64,000 nucleotides of DNA from Acinetobacter cumulans (GCF_003024525.3 NZ_CP035934.2:1116001-1180000); one strand, 5' to 3'; counted from the stretch's first letter, positions 39,745 to 48,271 are shown. A program made the numbers and translations. Notes: generated by a model from the sequence alone, not told the origin.

Positions 39745-40061
39745 TATTTGTGTGGGCGGTCGAGTTCCGCCTGGGCGAAAAAAGCGGCTGCTTTACGTAG
39801 AATCTCATTGGCACGCTTTAATTCTTTGATTTCACGTTCCATTTGCTTCATTTTTTCTTGATCAGAGATCTGTTGTACTTTGATAGGATTTTGCTCATCT
39901 AAATGCTTTTGATGCCAAGCACGAAGTGTTTCAGGAGTACAACCAATCTTAGGCGCAATAGCTGTGATCGCAGCCCAATTAGATGGATAGTCTTTTTCAG
40001 ATTCAATCAATAATTGAACCGCTCTTTCTCTGATTTCAGGGGTATATTTTAATTTGGTCAT
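39744..40061 (-). CDS. IS3-family transposase OrfA
   Basis: 105-aa DNA-binding subunit with an N-terminal helix-turn-helix ('EIRERAVQLLIESEKDYPSNWAAITAIAPKIGCTPETLRAWHQ' region, residues 9-52) and a coiled-coil/leucine-zipper-like stretch ('MKQMEREIKELKRANEILRKAAAFF', quoted across 70-95). A slippery TTTTTTC heptamer near the end (39777-39783 on the minus strand) fits the programmed -1 frameshift that makes OrfAB in this family; the shifted frame leads directly into orfB. Confidence 0.93.
   Translation of the reverse strand: MTKLKYTPEIRERAVQLLIESEKDYPSNWAAITAIAPKIGCTPETLRAWHQKHLDEQNPIKVQQISDQEKMKQMEREIKELKRANEILRKAAAFFAQAELDRPHK
39777..39783 (-). promoter_or_regulatory. Candidate programmed -1 frameshift site (T TTT TTC)
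   Basis: On the minus strand the heptamer T-TTT-TTC falls in the orfA frame as X-XXY-YYZ. A -1 slip opens into the orfB frame with no stop in between, matching the usual mechanism for IS3 OrfAB. Confidence 0.6.
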
Positions 40062-40455
40062 CGGAACATTCTCTCAGAATACTGAGTCTCCGACAAACCT
40101 GGTACGGTTCACCTAGTAGCTCTAAACCGAGCTCAGTGTTGTGTTTATCTTGAAAAAAATGTTTTATAAAATCTTGATTATTAGCTTCTGTTTCTTGAAT
40201 AAAAGCTAAAAGTTGTTTTTGCTCCTTAAGCGTTCGAAATCGTGTATAAGCTTGAATTGAGCTGCTAATAAGTGATGCAAAGGGAATGGATTTAGCAGCA
40301 TTTTCTAAAAAAGTGTTGGCAGTTTTAAAGAGAATTTCATCTGCAAGGTTCTCAGCTGAAGTTAAAACTAAATCTGTTTTCGAATTTTTATTAGACATTG
40401 TACTAACCGCTTCATATTATTATTTTGATATTAATGAAATACATCTTAAATAGAA

Positions 40456-40773
40456 ATGCTCAAACTCATCTACTACGTACCCGAATCACATCTTGAATCT
40501 ACAAAACTCGCGATTTTTGAAGCAGGTGCAGGCGGTATAGGAAACTATGAACACTGCGCTTGGCAAGTTTTAGGTACAGGGCAATTTAAACCTGTTAAAG
40601 GCGCAAATCCGTTTATAGGTGAGCTGGACGCTTTGGAGCAAATTCCAGAATGGCGCGTGGAAACGATAGTGTCTGAAGAAAGGGCGAGCGAGGTAGCAAG
40701 AGCTTTAAAGGCAAGTCATCCTTATGAAGAGCCAGCTTTTGAGTTTATTCAAATGGTGGATATAACGTTCTAA
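40456..40773 (+). CDS. YqfO/NIF3-like domain protein
   Basis: 105-aa protein matching the stand-alone YqfO-type (PII-like/CutA-like) domain found inserted in NIF3 proteins: 'YYVPESHLESTKLAIFEAGAGGIGNYEHC', 'GQFKPVKGANPFIG' and 'VRALKASHPYEEPAFE'-like segments, here quoted in part. Molecular role unknown. It lies just right of the split gene and left of repeat copy C. Confidence 0.85.
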   Translation: MLKLIYYVPESHLESTKLAIFEAGAGGIGNYEHCAWQVLGTGQFKPVKGANPFIGELDALEQIPEWRVETIVSEERASEVARALKASHPYEEPAFEFIQMVDITF

Positions 40774-40840
40774 AAGAATAAGGTTGTAGAGGTGTCTTGC
40801 TATTAGACATTTTACTTTTGGGAATAACCTTCGGTTCGAC

Positions 40841-40985
40841 CTACTTTTCTTTCGGGAAAAGTAGGCAAAACCATTGTCATCAGCAGAACTCGTTATATTC
40901 CGTCATGTGATGAATAACATCGCAAAAACGATAATTATTGAATCGAGTCCTGCCTCGTACAGCTGCTGATGACATTTCCGCGTCT
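40841..40985 (+). repeat. Interspersed hairpin repeat, copy C (larger variant)
   Basis: First hairpin CTACTTTTC/GAAAAGTAG, then the shared spacer type GCAAAACCATT, then 11-base arms GTCATCAGCAG (40876-40886) and CTGCTGATGAC (40963-40973) enclosing 76 bases. The left part matches copies A and B; the central part is different and longer. Confidence 0.7.
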
Positions 40986-41017
40986 CATATTACTGCTAAA
41001 CGTAAATATAGTTTGAA

Positions 41018-41779
41018 TTAAACCTTCTGAATAAATAAATTACGGTCAAAACGATACTGCGGAAAGAACACACCATCTGCTGCACGTTCACCTGCGCCAA
41101 TCACCATCACAGGGTATTGCTGACTATTTAAACCTAAAATTTTATTCACCAACGGCTCATCAAAACCCTCCATCATGCAACTGTCAAAACCATAAGCACG
41201 CAAAGCTAAAACTAAGTTTTCACAAGCCAAGGCTGTGGTTTTACTTGCCCAAAGTTTCGCATCTGCTTCATTAAAGGCAGTCACAGGCAATTGTTTATCC
41301 AATGTACGTGCAACTTTGAAAGCGACTTTCTTAAAGTTACCTAGTGCATTGAAGTAACCTGTTTTGTAGTTATAAGGAATGAACTTGTAATACTTCTGCA
41401 CAGCAGGAGGTGCTTCAGGAAATGGAAATTCAGAAATATTCAGTTTTGCCATTTCATCTACACGGTCAGTACGCGCCACACATACAATCAGCTCAGCTGC
41501 GGTTTTCGCTGCCAATTGACCTAAACAGGCTTTTACCAGCTGTTTCTTCTTTGCAGGGTTTTGCACAACATAAAAAGTCCAAGGCTGCAAATTTGATGAG
41601 TTTGGCGCAAGCAGGGCGAGGTCTAAGCATTCATCTAATACGTCGCTTGGAATCGCTTTATCCGTAAATTTACGTACTGAACGACGGCTTTGAACTACTT
41701 TTTTAAAATTTTCAATATCGATGCCTTCAGGCGCAGGCTCAAAGTAGCGCTTTTTTTCAGTGTTCTGAGATTCAGTCAT
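41018..41779 (-). CDS. Nitroreductase-family FMN oxidoreductase
   Basis: 253-aa flavin enzyme of the nitroreductase superfamily. 'VVQSRRSVRKFTDKAIP' (FMN phosphate site), 'LAPNSSNLQPWTFYVV', 'ACENLVLALRAYGFDSCMMEGFD' and the C-terminal 'VIGAGERAADGVFFP' are present. The ATG at 41779 (protein start MTESQNTEKKR) is preferred over an in-frame upstream start at 41836. Substrates cannot be told from sequence; relatives reduce nitroaromatics, quinones or flavins. It follows the enoyl-CoA hydratase gene but is separated by a terminator. Confidence 0.88.
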   Translation of the reverse strand: MTESQNTEKKRYFEPAPEGIDIENFKKVVQSRRSVRKFTDKAIPSDVLDECLDLALLAPNSSNLQPWTFYVVQNPAKKKQLVKACLGQLAAKTAAELIVCVARTDRVDEMAKLNISEFPFPEAPPAVQKYYKFIPYNYKTGYFNALGNFKKVAFKVARTLDKQLPVTAFNEADAKLWASKTTALACENLVLALRAYGFDSCMMEGFDEPLVNKILGLNSQQYPVMVIGAGERAADGVFFPQYRFDRNLFIQKV

Positions 41780-41824
41780 AACAAATGTACCATGATTGTT
41801 TTGCAATAGAGATGGGGGCAAATG

Positions 41825-41855
41825 TAAAAAAACCACCCAAAATTTTGGATGGTTT
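41825..41855 (-). terminator. Intrinsic terminator after the enoyl-CoA hydratase gene
   Basis: AAACCACCCAAAA and TTTTGGATGGTTT pair with one mismatch and no loop beyond the centre; on the minus strand T7 follows. Confidence 0.75.
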
Positions 41856-41881
41856 CTGTTAACGATGATGCAGTTTTAAGA

Positions 41882-42682
41882 TTAATTGAACTGAGAAAAA
41901 TCTGGCTTGCGCTTTTGCATAAAGGCAGCCACAGCTTCCATCATTTCAGGAGAACCGACACGGCTCATAAAAATCACCGCTTCATGGTCAATCCACGACA
42001 CGATTTCATCGACATCATGTTTCATAAGCGCTTTAGATTGCACCAATGATGCAAGCGGTAATGCTGCAAGCTGAGCTGCTTTTTTCTGAGCAGTTGTGTA
42101 GACATCTTCTTCAATGCTGTTAATGAGATTGGTCGCAAGCGCTTTTTCGCTGTTAAAGCGGTCTGCAGTAAGCAGTAATTCAGCTGCTTTTACGTGGCCT
42201 GCTTGGCGTGCAAGCAATTTGCTTGAAGCACCTTCAGGCGATAAACCAAGGCTCACAAAAGGAATTTGGAATAAGGCAGTATTGTCTGCATAGACTAAAT
42301 CACAATGCAAAAGAATCGTCACACCAATGCCAATGGCAACACCGCGTACCGCAGCAATGAGCGGTTTAGAAAATTTTGCAGCAGATTTTAAGAGTACAAA
42401 TGGAGGGCCATCTTCAGCGCGAATTTGATCTTTCATGGCAGCAGACTTCATAAAGTCTTGCATGTCATTGCCGGCACTGAAGTCTGCATCTGCACCGCGT
42501 AAAATAACCGTACGCACAGACGAGTCTTGATCTGCTTCATCTAGCGCTTTGGCAATCCAAAGATAGAGTTCGCTGTACAGCGCATTTTTTGCTTGAGGGC
42601 GGTTAATGGCTAAGGTCAGTACGCCATTGTCCAAATTCGCATTCAAATGTTCATGAGGTTGTTGAATACAGCTCAGTGTCAT
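41882..42682 (-). CDS. Enoyl-CoA hydratase/isomerase family protein
   Basis: 266-aa crotonase-fold protein. 'LAINRPQAKNALYSELY', the oxyanion-hole block 'LRGADADFSAGNDMQDF' and 'AAVRGVAIGIGVTILLHCDLVYADNTALFQIPFVSLGLSPEGASS' (quoted across residues 105-150) are clear. It has the Glu of one catalytic position in SPEGASS, while the other typical Glu is less obvious, so isomerase or hydratase activity is undecided. Single-gene unit, divergent from nadM. Confidence 0.88.
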   Translation of the reverse strand: MTLSCIQQPHEHLNANLDNGVLTLAINRPQAKNALYSELYLWIAKALDEADQDSSVRTVILRGADADFSAGNDMQDFMKSAAMKDQIRAEDGPPFVLLKSAAKFSKPLIAAVRGVAIGIGVTILLHCDLVYADNTALFQIPFVSLGLSPEGASSKLLARQAGHVKAAELLLTADRFNSEKALATNLINSIEEDVYTTAQKKAAQLAALPLASLVQSKALMKHDVDEIVSWIDHEAVIFMSRVGSPEMMEAVAAFMQKRKPDFSQFN

Positions 42683-42787
42683 CGTACTATCCTTGCGTTA
42701 AAGTTCGTTTTGATTTTATGCCCGACATTATGTCGCATATTTCAGCCAGTGGCACAACTGCTCAGTTCATAAAAAGTTTGATTTGAT

Positions 42788-43357
42788 ATGAAATATACAT
42801 TCGATTATTTGGTTTTTATCGGTCGTTTTCAGCCTTTTCATTTGGCGCACCTGCAAACGATAAAAATTGCCTTAGAACAAAGTAGCAATGTGCTTTTGGC
42901 TTTGGGCTCGGCACAAAATGAACGCAATATCAAAAATCCATTTTTAGCGACTGAACGTGAGCAGATGATTTTGTCGAATTTTTCTGAAGCAGATCAAGTA
43001 CGGATTAAATTTGTGCATGTGATTGATGTGTATAACGATGAGAAATGGCAAAAACTAGTGAAAACTTCGGTTGCAGAAATTACACAGCCCGATGACCGTA
43101 TTGGCCTGATTGGGCATTTTAAAGACGATTCATCTTATTATTTAAAATTCTTCCCAGAATGGCCTTTGGTTGAGCTAGAAAGCTTAAAAGGCGCTATGTC
43201 TGCAACACCCATCCGTGAAGCCTATTACCGCGGTGAAATTGATGAAACAGCCTTTCCAGCAGGAACGATTGAATTTTTAAAGCAGTTTCAAATCACGGAT
43301 ACCTATAAACAGTTACAAAAACACTTCAAAAATCAAGACAAAAGCAATTTATCCTAG
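42788..43357 (+). CDS. nadM: Nicotinamide-nucleotide adenylyltransferase NadM
   Basis: 189-aa nucleotidyltransferase that makes NAD from NMN and ATP. It has the N-terminal 'FIGRFQPFHLAHLQTI' (HxxH-like site), 'LGSAQNERNIKNPFLATERE', and 'MSATPIREAYYRG' (the (I/S)xxTxxR phosphate loop). It lacks the C-terminal Nudix domain found in some NadM proteins. Acinetobacter baylyi is known to use a NadM-based salvage path. nadB, of the de novo route, lies at the right edge of the window. Confidence 0.92.
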   Translation: MKYTFDYLVFIGRFQPFHLAHLQTIKIALEQSSNVLLALGSAQNERNIKNPFLATEREQMILSNFSEADQVRIKFVHVIDVYNDEKWQKLVKTSVAEITQPDDRIGLIGHFKDDSSYYLKFFPEWPLVELESLKGAMSATPIREAYYRGEIDETAFPAGTIEFLKQFQITDTYKQLQKHFKNQDKSNLS

Positions 43358-43449
43358 GCTTGTATTTCAATGTCAATTACTAATGCAAGGCATGAAATAC
43401 AGCAAATATAAATATAGTGCTACGTTTTAGGTAGCGTGGAGTGTTGTTC

Positions 43450-44016
43450 ATGGGGCTGAGGGGTGTCATGCAAGTTGGGGCAAGTGTTGGTATATCAGCA
43501 TTGCTTTATTCAACTTCGCATGCAGAAGTCTGGGGGCTTACCAAAGAAAGTTTGGTTAGTTTTGATATTAAAACTGTCGGTTTAACGGTGGTACAAGGTG
43601 TTTCAGACGAGGCTCAGGCACGTTTATATTTTGATATCAATCAACCTAAAAATGCATCAGTCGTTGTGACTTTATCATCCAACAGTTTGCAGTTTAATCC
43701 ACCTGTATTACGGCCAATGATTTTGAGTGAACATTTCTTTGATGCCGATCAATATAAAACCATCATGTTTAAGAGCACTGAATTTGTTCCTATTGATGCC
43801 GATCATTATAACGTCTATGGCAATTTGACCTTAAAAGGCATTACCAAACCAACAGTATTTATGACCTTACTCAAGCCAAATACAGCCAATCCAAGGCTAT
43901 TGGATGTGAACGCAGTGGGTTCAATTAACCGCAGTGATTTTGGGATGAAAAAGGCCTATGGTGGCGTAGGGGAAAAAGTGAATATTCGTTTAAAAGGGCA
44001 GTTACAGTCAAAATAA
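43450..44016 (+). CDS. YceI-family periplasmic protein
   Basis: 188-aa exported lipocalin-like protein. The signal peptide ends at about residue 25 (SHA). The YceI beta-barrel is visible as 'SLVSFDIKTVGLTVVQG', 'FKSTEFVPIDADHYNVYGNLTLKGITKPTVF' and 'NRSDFGMKKAYGGVGEKVNIRL' segments, which the family uses to bind isoprenoid-like molecules. ATG 43450 is favoured by GGAG eight bases upstream; starts at 43441 and 43468 are weaker. Ligand unknown. Confidence 0.9.
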   Translation: MGLRGVMQVGASVGISALLYSTSHAEVWGLTKESLVSFDIKTVGLTVVQGVSDEAQARLYFDINQPKNASVVVTLSSNSLQFNPPVLRPMILSEHFFDADQYKTIMFKSTEFVPIDADHYNVYGNLTLKGITKPTVFMTLLKPNTANPRLLDVNAVGSINRSDFGMKKAYGGVGEKVNIRLKGQLQSK

Positions 44017-44055
44017 TGTGCTCGCTATTTTAATCATTCATTTGGATAAGATTAA

Positions 44056-44952
44056 TTACTTAATAGCACCATTCATATTTTCACTTGCATGCTGTAAAAG
44101 GTGTTGTGTTAGTTGATCAAGAGCCAAGGCCTGTTGCTTCCAATGATGCCAATATAGCGTTATTTCAATGTTTAGCTTTGGCATTAAATCAATTAATTGC
44201 CCTGTCTTTAAACGTTGCTCAATTTGGTGGTCTGGGACTAGGCCAAAACCTAAACCCATAAAAATAGCCTCAGCAAAAGCGGAAGATGAGGGAATAACAT
44301 GGTGTGGGTAGCATGCGGGGCTTAATCCAAAATGTTGCAAAAGCAAGTTGCTATGCAGTTGATCCTTATTGTTATAAATAATCGCTGGCGCATGAGTTAA
44401 GGCTTCACGTGTGAGACCTTGACTAAACCATGTGTTTACAAACTCAGGATTTGCCACTAAGCGATAGCGCATTTCGCCTAGAGGCTGTGCAATACAGCCT
44501 TGCATTGCACGTGGCTCTGCAGAAATAGAGGCATTAACCAAACCCGTTTGCATTAATAGATGCGTTTCGGACTGATCATCTACATGAAAATGCGCAATAA
44601 TTTTATGCTGAGTTAAGCAGGGTTTTATGCTTGGAAGTAGCCAAGTCGCGAGCGAGTCGGCATTGGTCGCAATATTGACCGTGTAAAAACTCTGAGCCTG
44701 CCCAGTTAATTGATGTAAAAAATCCTGCTCACGTAAGCGGTTATGTTGTAAGTAATTTAATAGGCTGCGTCCAGCATCTGTTACATAGCATGGCCGTTCA
44801 CGCACAATTAAAATATGTCCCAAGTTTTTTTCTAAGCTTTGTACACGCAAAGTCACAGCAGAAGCAGTAATGGATAAACGGATGGCCGCAGCCTCAAAAC
44901 TGCCTGTTTCAGCCACCGCTAAAAATGCATCGCATTGTTTATGATTCAGCAT
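44056..44952 (-). CDS. argP: ArgP/IciA-type LysR transcriptional regulator
   Basis: 298-aa LysR-family regulator. The N-terminal helix-turn-helix ('CDAFLAVAETGSFEAAAIRLSITASAVTLRVQSLEKNLG', residues 8-46) and the effector domain follow the ArgP pattern. It is divergently transcribed from a LysE/ArgO exporter, as in other bacteria where ArgP activates argO in response to arginine or lysine. The ArgP assignment depends partly on that arrangement. Confidence 0.85.
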   Translation of the reverse strand: MLNHKQCDAFLAVAETGSFEAAAIRLSITASAVTLRVQSLEKNLGHILIVRERPCYVTDAGRSLLNYLQHNRLREQDFLHQLTGQAQSFYTVNIATNADSLATWLLPSIKPCLTQHKIIAHFHVDDQSETHLLMQTGLVNASISAEPRAMQGCIAQPLGEMRYRLVANPEFVNTWFSQGLTREALTHAPAIIYNNKDQLHSNLLLQHFGLSPACYPHHVIPSSSAFAEAIFMGLGFGLVPDHQIEQRLKTGQLIDLMPKLNIEITLYWHHWKQQALALDQLTQHLLQHASENMNGAIK

Positions 44953-45054
44953 ATTGATCTTTACTTAAAATAATTTAGTTAGGTTGATATTTTCTTAATA
45001 ATACTCAATTTTAAACAGAAGTATTGATAATAAGCCTCATCTTTTCCATGTTTG

Positions 45055-45657
45055 ATGCTTATGTGGCATACCTATATTCAAGGTCTTTTGGTTGGCCTGA
45101 GTTTAATTGTGGCGATTGGCGCGCAAAATGCGTTTGTATTAAAGCAAGGCTTAAGACAAGAGCATGTGTTTTGGATTTGCTTGAGCTGTGCGCTATCAGA
45201 TTCAATTTTGATTGTCTTAGGTGTGATTGGTTTTGCAACGGTGTTGCAACATTATCCTGAAATTGTGCAATTGGCAAAATGGGGCGGTGCATTATTTTTG
45301 CTTTGGTATGGCTATGTGCATGCTAAGCAAGCACGACGTGGCCAGTCTGCTATTGAACTCAATAATGCAAGTGTGCAAGGCTTAAAACATTTGATATTCA
45401 TTAGTTTAAGTCTGACATGGTTAAATCCACATGTTTATTTAGACACCGTTATTCTATTGGGCTCTATTTCTGCACAATTTGAGGCTGTTGCATATTTTGC
45501 AGCAGGTGCAATTACGGCATCATGGTTATTTTTCTTTGCACTGGGTTATGGAGCACGTGTATTAACTCCAGTGTTTAAAAGTCCTAAAGCATGGCAAGTT
45601 TTAGATGGTCTCATTGCGCTGGTGATGTGGAGCATTGCTTGGTCTTTAATCTTTTAG
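45055..45657 (+). CDS. argO: LysE/ArgO-family basic amino acid exporter
   Basis: 200-aa polytopic membrane exporter (six predicted helices) with the family opening 'GLLVGLSLIVAIGAQNAFVL' and 'LTWLNPHVYLDTVILLGS'. It exports excess L-arginine or L-lysine and lies divergent from argP. ATG 45055 and ATG 45061 are both possible; an even longer reading from 45024 lacks family support. Confidence 0.9.
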   Translation: MLMWHTYIQGLLVGLSLIVAIGAQNAFVLKQGLRQEHVFWICLSCALSDSILIVLGVIGFATVLQHYPEIVQLAKWGGALFLLWYGYVHAKQARRGQSAIELNNASVQGLKHLIFISLSLTWLNPHVYLDTVILLGSISAQFEAVAYFAAGAITASWLFFFALGYGARVLTPVFKSPKAWQVLDGLIALVMWSIAWSLIF

Positions 45658-45660
45658 TAA

Positions 45661-45686
45661 TAAAAAAGCCTATTTTAAAATAGGCT
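45661..45686. terminator. Terminator between argO and bcp
   Basis: A 20-base perfect palindrome AGCCTATTTT/AAAATAGGCT at 45667-45686 preceded by A6; on the minus strand T6 follows it. It ends bcp and may also weakly end argO. Confidence 0.75.
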
Positions 45687-45744
45687 GATTGAGAAGCTTT
45701 GCTTGAAAAAGTGCGTGTAATTTTGTCGCGCGTGGTGCTTGTGC

Positions 45745-46203
45745 TTATGCAGATTGAAGGACTTTTAGGTCTTCTAGAACTGCTTCAGCATGCCCAGCAG
45801 CTTTTACTTTACGATATTCTTTTACCAATTTACCTTCATGGAAAATAAACGTCGAACGCTCGATGCCCATCACTTTTTTGCCATACATATTTTTTTCTTT
45901 AATGACATCAAATAGCTGACAAAGAACTTCTTCTTTATCACTGATTAAATTAATGCTGAGGTTTTGTTTTTCAGTGAAGTTTTGATGTGCTTTTACGGAG
46001 TCACGTGAAATACCAATAATCGTGGTATTAAGTGCATCAAATTGGTCTTTTAAGCAAGAAAAGCCGACTGCTTGTGTGGTACAGCCAGGCGTTGAGTCTT
46101 TTGGGTAAAAATAAACAATCAGCCATTCAGTTGCCAATTCAGCTAAATTGACTTCACCTGTTGTTGCAGGGAAGGCGTGTTGAGGTAGGGTCAAATCAGA
46201 CAT
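45745..46203 (-). CDS. bcp: Bcp/PrxQ-type thioredoxin-dependent peroxiredoxin
   Basis: 152-aa peroxiredoxin that reduces hydroperoxides. The peroxidatic Cys lies in 'YFYPKDSTPGCTTQAVGFSCL'; the nearby second Cys (five residues on is Thr/Gln, and a Cys at SCL) fits the Bcp alpha2 resolving-Cys arrangement. The N-terminus 'MSDLTLPQHAFPATTGE' is typical. ATG 46203 has AAGGAA seven bases upstream; an extension to 46260 is rejected. Confidence 0.94.
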   Translation of the reverse strand: MSDLTLPQHAFPATTGEVNLAELATEWLIVYFYPKDSTPGCTTQAVGFSCLKDQFDALNTTIIGISRDSVKAHQNFTEKQNLSINLISDKEEVLCQLFDVIKEKNMYGKKVMGIERSTFIFHEGKLVKEYRKVKAAGHAEAVLEDLKVLQSA

Positions 46204-46334
46204 GGGCTGTTCCTTCAAAAATGATGCTGTTATATCAAAATATATAGTGAAGATAATCAATCTATCATACAGAAGTTCGTACGAAGAGGTACAGTGAGTG
46301 CTTGGATATACGTAAGCAAGAGATTGCCAAAGAT

Positions 46335-46362
46335 AAAAAAGCCTGCAATTTGCAGGCTTTTT
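46335..46362 (-). terminator. Intrinsic terminator after the small secreted protein gene
   Basis: GCCTGCA and TGCAGGC pair around ATT, with A6 on one side and T5 on the other; it lies 15 bases past the stop. Confidence 0.85.
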
Positions 46363-46376
46363 AGTGCATCAAAAAA

Positions 46377-46784
46377 TTATTTAGATGCTTGAGCAGATTT
46401 CATTGCTTCTTCAGTTAAGGTTTTTAATTTACCTGTTAACTGAGGGCCAAAACATGCTTGTAAATCTTTATTTTGTTTTTGAACAAAAGCTAAAGATGCA
46501 GGGCTTTTCTTTTGGTTAATTGCACTTTGGATGTCCCATTTTTGTGCATTCGTCAAACGACCGTCTGCTTCAACAGCACAAGTACAGTATTTGCTGACTT
46601 CAGCAGCAGATAGCTTTTTACCTTTGCCAGTTTCTTCTTTACAAACATTAATTAACGCAGATTTAACGTTAGTGCTTTTATAAGCTTGCTGTAATTTGTC
46701 ATTGTCAGCATGAGCAACAGAAGCAAATAGTGCTGTTGCAGATACTGCAATAGAAAGCATAATGTTTGATTTTAGCATATTCAT
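46377..46784 (-). CDS. Small exported protein, unknown function
   Basis: 135-aa protein with a signal peptide (about residues 1-26, ending AHA) and a helical mature domain with four Cys (VCKEE, KYCTCAVE, QACFG). The 'C-T-C' spacing and helical pattern could form disulfides in the periplasm. ATG 46784 has AAGGTAG upstream; a 39-codon extension overlaps queC and is rejected. It follows queC by 13 bases, but has its own terminator, so may be co-transcribed with queEC. No family recognised. Confidence 0.78.
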   Translation of the reverse strand: MNMLKSNIMLSIAVSATALFASVAHADNDKLQQAYKSTNVKSALINVCKEETGKGKKLSAAEVSKYCTCAVEADGRLTNAQKWDIQSAINQKKSPASLAFVQKQNKDLQACFGPQLTGKLKTLTEEAMKSAQASK

Positions 46785-46797
46785 AAACTCTACCTTG

Positions 46798-47469
46798 TTA
46801 TACCGGTATATAACGTGTTGGATCTGCAACTCCTGCATCTGCAAAGCCTTGCTTACGCAGACGGCAGCTATCGCATTTACCACAAGCACGTCCTTGGTCA
46901 TCTGCTTGATAGCAAGACACCGTTTGGCTATAGTCTACGCCATGTTCTATACCTAAGCGAATGATATTTGCTTTGGATAAATGTAACAGAGGTGTTTCAA
47001 ATTTAAGAGGTTTTCCTTCAACGCCAACTTTTGTTGCTAAGCGCGCCATGTTAGCAAAAGCCTCAATAAATTCAGGGCGGCAGTCTGGATAGCCTGAATA
47101 ATCAACGGCATTGATGCCAATGACAATTGCTTCAGCACCAAAAACTTCTGCTGCTGCGAGGGCATAAGATAAGAAAATCGTGTTACGTGCTGGTACATAA
47201 GTAACAGGAATGCCTTCTTGCTCATGGTCAGGTACTTCAATACTGTGATCAGTAAGTGCAGAGCCACCTAAATTACCCAAGTCGATATTAATTACACGGT
47301 GTTCAACACCTGCTTGTTTAGTCAGTTGCTGTGCAGCGACTAATTCAGTCGTTGAGCGTTGACCATACATAAAGCTAAGCGCAATACATTCATAGTTTGA
47401 CTGTGCCCATGCTAAGCAAGTAGTAGAGTCTAAGCCACCAGATAATAAGACAATCGCGCGAGGACGCAT
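46798..47469 (-). CDS. queC: 7-cyano-7-deazaguanine synthase QueC
   Basis: 223-aa ATP-dependent enzyme converting CDG to preQ0 for queuosine tRNA modification. PP-loop '[15 protein letters not shown]', '[14 protein letters not shown]', and the C-terminal zinc site '[17 protein letters not shown]' preceded by 'TVSCYQ' are intact. ATG 47469 has GGAG eight bases before it; the six-codon longer reading is unsupported. Operon with queE (30 bases upstream). Confidence 0.97.
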   Translation of the reverse strand: MRPRAIVLLSGGLDSTTCLAWAQSNYECIALSFMYGQRSTTELVAAQQLTKQAGVEHRVINIDLGNLGGSALTDHSIEVPDHEQEGIPVTYVPARNTIFLSYALAAAEVFGAEAIVIGINAVDYSGYPDCRPEFIEAFANMARLATKVGVEGKPLKFETPLLHLSKANIIRLGIEHGVDYSQTVSCYQADDQGRACGKCDSCRLRKQGFADAGVADPTRYIPV

Positions 47470-47499
47470 GTTCAAATCTCCAAACATTCTTTAATACTA

Positions 47500-48210
47500 T
47501 TAACGACCAGTTTCGTCATTCCAAAGAAGTTTATGCAACTGAAGTTGGAAGCGGACAGGGAGATGGTCATCTAAAATCCACTGCGCAAGATCACGTGCAA
47601 GTTGAGGAAGACGTGCAGCACCTTTCTCTACAGCAAACGCAGGAGAGAACCATACGGTGCTGACTTTTTGATGCAATTGGAACTGTTCAACTTGCTGTTT
47701 TGACCATTCATAATCTTCACGATTACAAATGACAAATTTAATTTGATCGTGCTCAGTTAAATAATCGAGGTTACTAAGCAAATTCCGTGCAGATTCGCCG
47801 GAAGTTGGGGTTTTTAAATCTAAAACTTTAGATACACGAGGGTCTACTTTGGACACATCCAAAGCACCACTGGTTTCTAATGACACTTGGCAACCTAAAT
47901 CTGCAAGTTTGGTCATGAGTGGAAGTGCATTGGGCTGAGCTAAGGGCTCACCACCTGTAACGCAAATATAAGGCGTTTTAAAGTCGAGTGTGGTTTGAAT
48001 AATTTCTTCTAATGATTGGCGTTGACCACCTTCAAACGAATATGTGGTATCGCAATAGGTGCAACGTAGAGGGCAACCTGTAAGACGGATAAATACAGTC
48101 GGTAAACCAGCTGCATTGGCTTCGCCTTGCAATGAATAAAAGATCTCCGTAATACGTAAACCCGCAGAAGGATCAGAAACAGGAATGGCGGAAGATCGAA
48201 GCGTACTCAT
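47500..48210 (-). CDS. queE: 7-carboxy-7-deazaguanine synthase QueE
   Basis: 236-aa radical-SAM enzyme of the queuosine pathway. 'EIFYSLQGEANAAGLPTVFIRL', the cluster motif 'CPLRCTYC' (C-x3-C-x2-C), 'CVTGGEPLAQ' and 'DLKTPTSGE' are present. Start at 48210 (MSTLRSS) rather than ten codons upstream. Its product is the QueC substrate. Confidence 0.95.
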   Translation of the reverse strand: MSTLRSSAIPVSDPSAGLRITEIFYSLQGEANAAGLPTVFIRLTGCPLRCTYCDTTYSFEGGQRQSLEEIIQTTLDFKTPYICVTGGEPLAQPNALPLMTKLADLGCQVSLETSGALDVSKVDPRVSKVLDLKTPTSGESARNLLSNLDYLTEHDQIKFVICNREDYEWSKQQVEQFQLHQKVSTVWFSPAFAVEKGAARLPQLARDLAQWILDDHLPVRFQLQLHKLLWNDETGR

Positions 48211-48243
48211 AGCAAAATTAAACCATAGTTTAGAAAACAAAAA

Positions 48244-48271
48244 TCTCTACGATCATGACTGATCGTAGAGA
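48244..48271 (-). terminator. Intrinsic terminator after dapD
   Basis: Perfect 12-base arms TCTCTACGATCA/TGATCGTAGAGA around TGAC; on the minus strand T5 follows. It separates dapD from queEC. Confidence 0.9.

Larger units (their letters stand above)
38789..40111 (-). mobile_element. IS3-family insertion sequence, 1,323 bp, with 3-bp target duplication
   Basis: Ends begin 5'-TG and finish CA-3' with imperfect inverted repeats: TGAACCGTACC then a C/A difference and GGTTTGTCGGAGAC, matching at both ends. CCT flanks it at 38786-38788 and 40112-40114, the 3-bp target duplication usual for this family. It carries orfA (39744-40061) and an orfB broken by an internal frameshift, both on the minus strand. 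Confidence 0.96.
38398..40398 (-). pseudogene. Unrecognised 224-aa gene split by an IS3-family insertion
   Basis: Two minus-strand pieces, 40398-40112 (N-terminal 95 codons) and 38785-38398 (C-terminal part), flank the IS element. Removing the element and one CCT duplication gives 675 bases in one open frame, 224 aa plus stop, with the junction reading ..LGLELLGILDQTYLEHQ. The protein has no signal peptide. Residues 35-75 ('AAKSIPFASLISSSIQAYTRF' then 'EQKQLLAFIQ') form an amphipathic helix-rich segment; the rest is helical. I do not recognise it. The insertion at codon 96 almost certainly inactivates it. Confidence 0.85.

Noticed and set aside
40456..40773. YqfO-type gene as part of the insertion element or split gene
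   Set aside because: It lies outside the IS ends and target duplication, on the opposite strand, with its own intact frame.
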